Source of the DNA: Methanobacterium sp. UBA279
GTDB lineage: Archaea; Methanobacteriota; Methanobacteria; Methanobacteriales; Methanobacteriaceae
Length of the DNA: 22,115 nt
Reading direction: 5' to 3'
NCBI GenBank assembly: GCA_002502855.1
Contig: DAQK01000013.1
Span: 1 to 22,115, forward strand
Shown here: positions 21,054-22,115 of the stretch, piece after piece
Layout: each line of letters starts with the position of its first letter
Numbering within the stretch: the first letter of the stretch is position 1
Notes under the pieces: model-generated
The model's database searches: none
What the model was told of the DNA's origin: nothing
The model's input: the letters and a program-made list of their open reading frames with translations, nothing else
Program-made: the position numbers and the translations under genes

Positions 21054-22115
21054 TCAGTAGTAAGTATCAAACTTCTTCTTATACTTCTCCCTTTTCTTCT
21101 TCTTTTTAACCTTCTTACCAGGTTTACTGCTTTTACTTGGCCTTTTAGGGAATGGATTAGCTTTTTTAATATCTTCAACCTTTGCTTCAAAACTGATTTT
21201 AATGGATGGGTCGAATTCTCCAGAGAAGACATCCTTACGCACAGCCAGGGATATCTTGGATGCAAGGGCCCGGGCTATCTTCCCTCTTAACCAGTACTTC
21301 GACCCTCTGACCTCGGGGTGCTGGTAGATCAGGCCGTGTTTAGGTGGTCTTTCACCAGTCTTGAGGTGCCTGAAGAGGGCTTTCTCCGCCCCTAAAACCT
21401 GGATAGTACTGGACGAAAGCAGGGCCAGTCTTTTTAACCCGCCCACATGGGCGATTATTTTCGCCCCCAGGGAGGCCCCTACCAGGTCCTTGAGGTTAGG
21501 TGCCAGTTCATCCATCTTATCTTCTATATATGAATTCAACGACTTTTTCGTGGCCTGCAGAGATTTGATGGAAGAAGCAAATTCTCTTATCATGGAAATG
21601 TCGGATTCGTCCAGCTCAACTCCTATACTAGTCTTTATTTCCACGTCTGACTCCTCTAACCCGAAACTTATAATAGAGTCCCTATCTCCATAATCTGCTA
21701 CCAGTTTAACGTAGTATTCGTGGCTTTTTATCTTATCCAGTTCCGGGAGGTGGATGGAATACCATTCCCTCAGTCGTTCTGCTAACTTGCTGGTGGTCTC
21801 GTCCAGTTCATCCAGGGCGTTGATGGCCTGGATCAAAACCAGATCTTCTGCTTCAGCCGCCTCCTGCAGGCGGTCCCTGGTGATAGTCAGGGAAGTATCA
21901 TGAATTAATTCCTTTAATTCTTCCTCTGTTTCGATAAAATCGGTTCCGATTAAAATAGCAGCCAGGTAGGTTCTAACATATTCCCCGGCTTTATTCGGTG
22001 TTTGGAATTTAAATTTAGAGGAATCTTTAAGGCTTTCATATTTGGAAGGAGAAATTTCCGTCTCTACAACAACTTCATCATGGTTTTTAACCAGTCTCTT
22101 GAGCAGAGATTTTTC
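21054..22115 (-). CDS. nop5: Nop5 (Nop56/58 homologue), C/D box sRNP scaffold, N-terminus cut by window edge
   Basis: The frame stays open through 22115 on the minus strand, so the gene continues beyond the window and at least 353 residues are present; the visible part starts EKSLLKRLVKNHDEVVVETE. It scaffolds C/D box sRNPs, binding fibrillarin through its N-terminal domain and L7Ae plus guide RNA through the C-terminal NOP domain. The visible segment holds a coiled-coil region (QEAAEAEDLVLIQAINALDELDETTSKL), then LVGASLGAKIIAHVGGLKRLALLSSSTIQVLGAEKALF and a following KHGLIYQHPEVRGSKYWLRGKIAR, the NOP-domain signature. The last 30 residues are Lys-rich (KKVKKKKKREKYKKK). A methionine-free TTG near 21836 is not the start. 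Confidence 0.97.
   Translation of the reverse strand, partial: EKSLLKRLVKNHDEVVVETEISPSKYESLKDSSKFKFQTPNKAGEYVRTYLAAILIGTDFIETEEELKELIHDTSLTITRDRLQEAAEAEDLVLIQAINALDELDETTSKLAERLREWYSIHLPELDKIKSHEYYVKLVADYGDRDSIISFGLEESDVEIKTSIGVELDESDISMIREFASSIKSLQATKKSLNSYIEDKMDELAPNLKDLVGASLGAKIIAHVGGLKRLALLSSSTIQVLGAEKALFRHLKTGERPPKHGLIYQHPEVRGSKYWLRGKIARALASKISLAVRKDVFSGEFDPSIKISFEAKVEDIKKANPFPKRPSKSSKPGKKVKKKKKREKYKKKFDTYY

Noticed and set aside
1..22115. Mobile elements, CRISPR arrays, tRNA or C/D box sRNA genes
   Set aside because: No transposase, integrase, regular repeat-spacer array, cloverleaf or paired C and D boxes were found by reading; a covariance-model search would be needed to exclude small RNAs fully.

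Overview
The window looks like part of a chromosome of a methanogenic archaeon of the Methanobacteriales, close to Methanobacterium or Methanothermobacter. The archaeal signs are fibrillarin (FlpA) and Nop5, a cupin-type glucose-6-phosphate isomerase, an Rnl3-type RNA ligase, archaeosine-pathway genes (queD, queE), DUF366, TATA-box promoters and oligo-T ends. Shine-Dalgarno sites are mostly of the GGTGA or GGAGG type. Intergenic DNA is very AT-rich. I see no tRNA, rRNA, CRISPR array, transposase or integrase. The assignment rests on gene content only.

Layout. 1-5300 holds metabolic and unknown genes: a bacterial-type glutamate decarboxylase, a flavodoxin-fold NAD(P)H oxidoreductase that apparently starts at ATT, cupin phosphoglucose isomerase, an ACT-domain protein, a small unknown protein on the minus strand, a DUF6448-like protein and a small cupin. 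5337-7733 (minus strand) holds homoserine dehydrogenase and a nucleotidyltransferase. 7869-9754 holds DUF366, queD and queE; the last two give early steps of 7-deazaguanine (archaeosine) synthesis. 9768-13967 holds five consecutive CBS-domain genes with 18 CBS domains in all, the first ending in a zinc ribbon. 14078-18112 holds an ATP-dependent RNA ligase, prephenate dehydratase, a membrane protein with a glycosylation-prone tail, a PsbP-like lipoprotein and a Zn-finger/KH RNA-binding protein. 18176-19330 is CoaBC for coenzyme A synthesis. 19327-22115 (minus strand) holds fibrillarin, a CPBP membrane protease and the 5'-truncated nop5.

How the genes fit together. queD/queE, RNA ligase, the KH protein, fibrillarin and Nop5 give the right half an RNA-processing and modification flavour. 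The 18-domain CBS block sits between queE and the RNA ligase. Because the CBS proteins carry no enzymatic domain, they are best read as free-standing adenine-nucleotide or SAM sensors whose partners are unknown. This block is the best candidate for an undescribed system.

Non-coding structure stands out. Two genes (the ACT-domain gene and flpA) have tandemly duplicated promoter segments, three genes (DUF6448-like, the fifth CBS gene, RNA ligase) have inverted repeats at or near the ribosome-binding site, gad has an operator-like inverted repeat, hom has a pair of direct repeats, and the KH gene has a long leader with a GC hairpin and mutually exclusive pairings.
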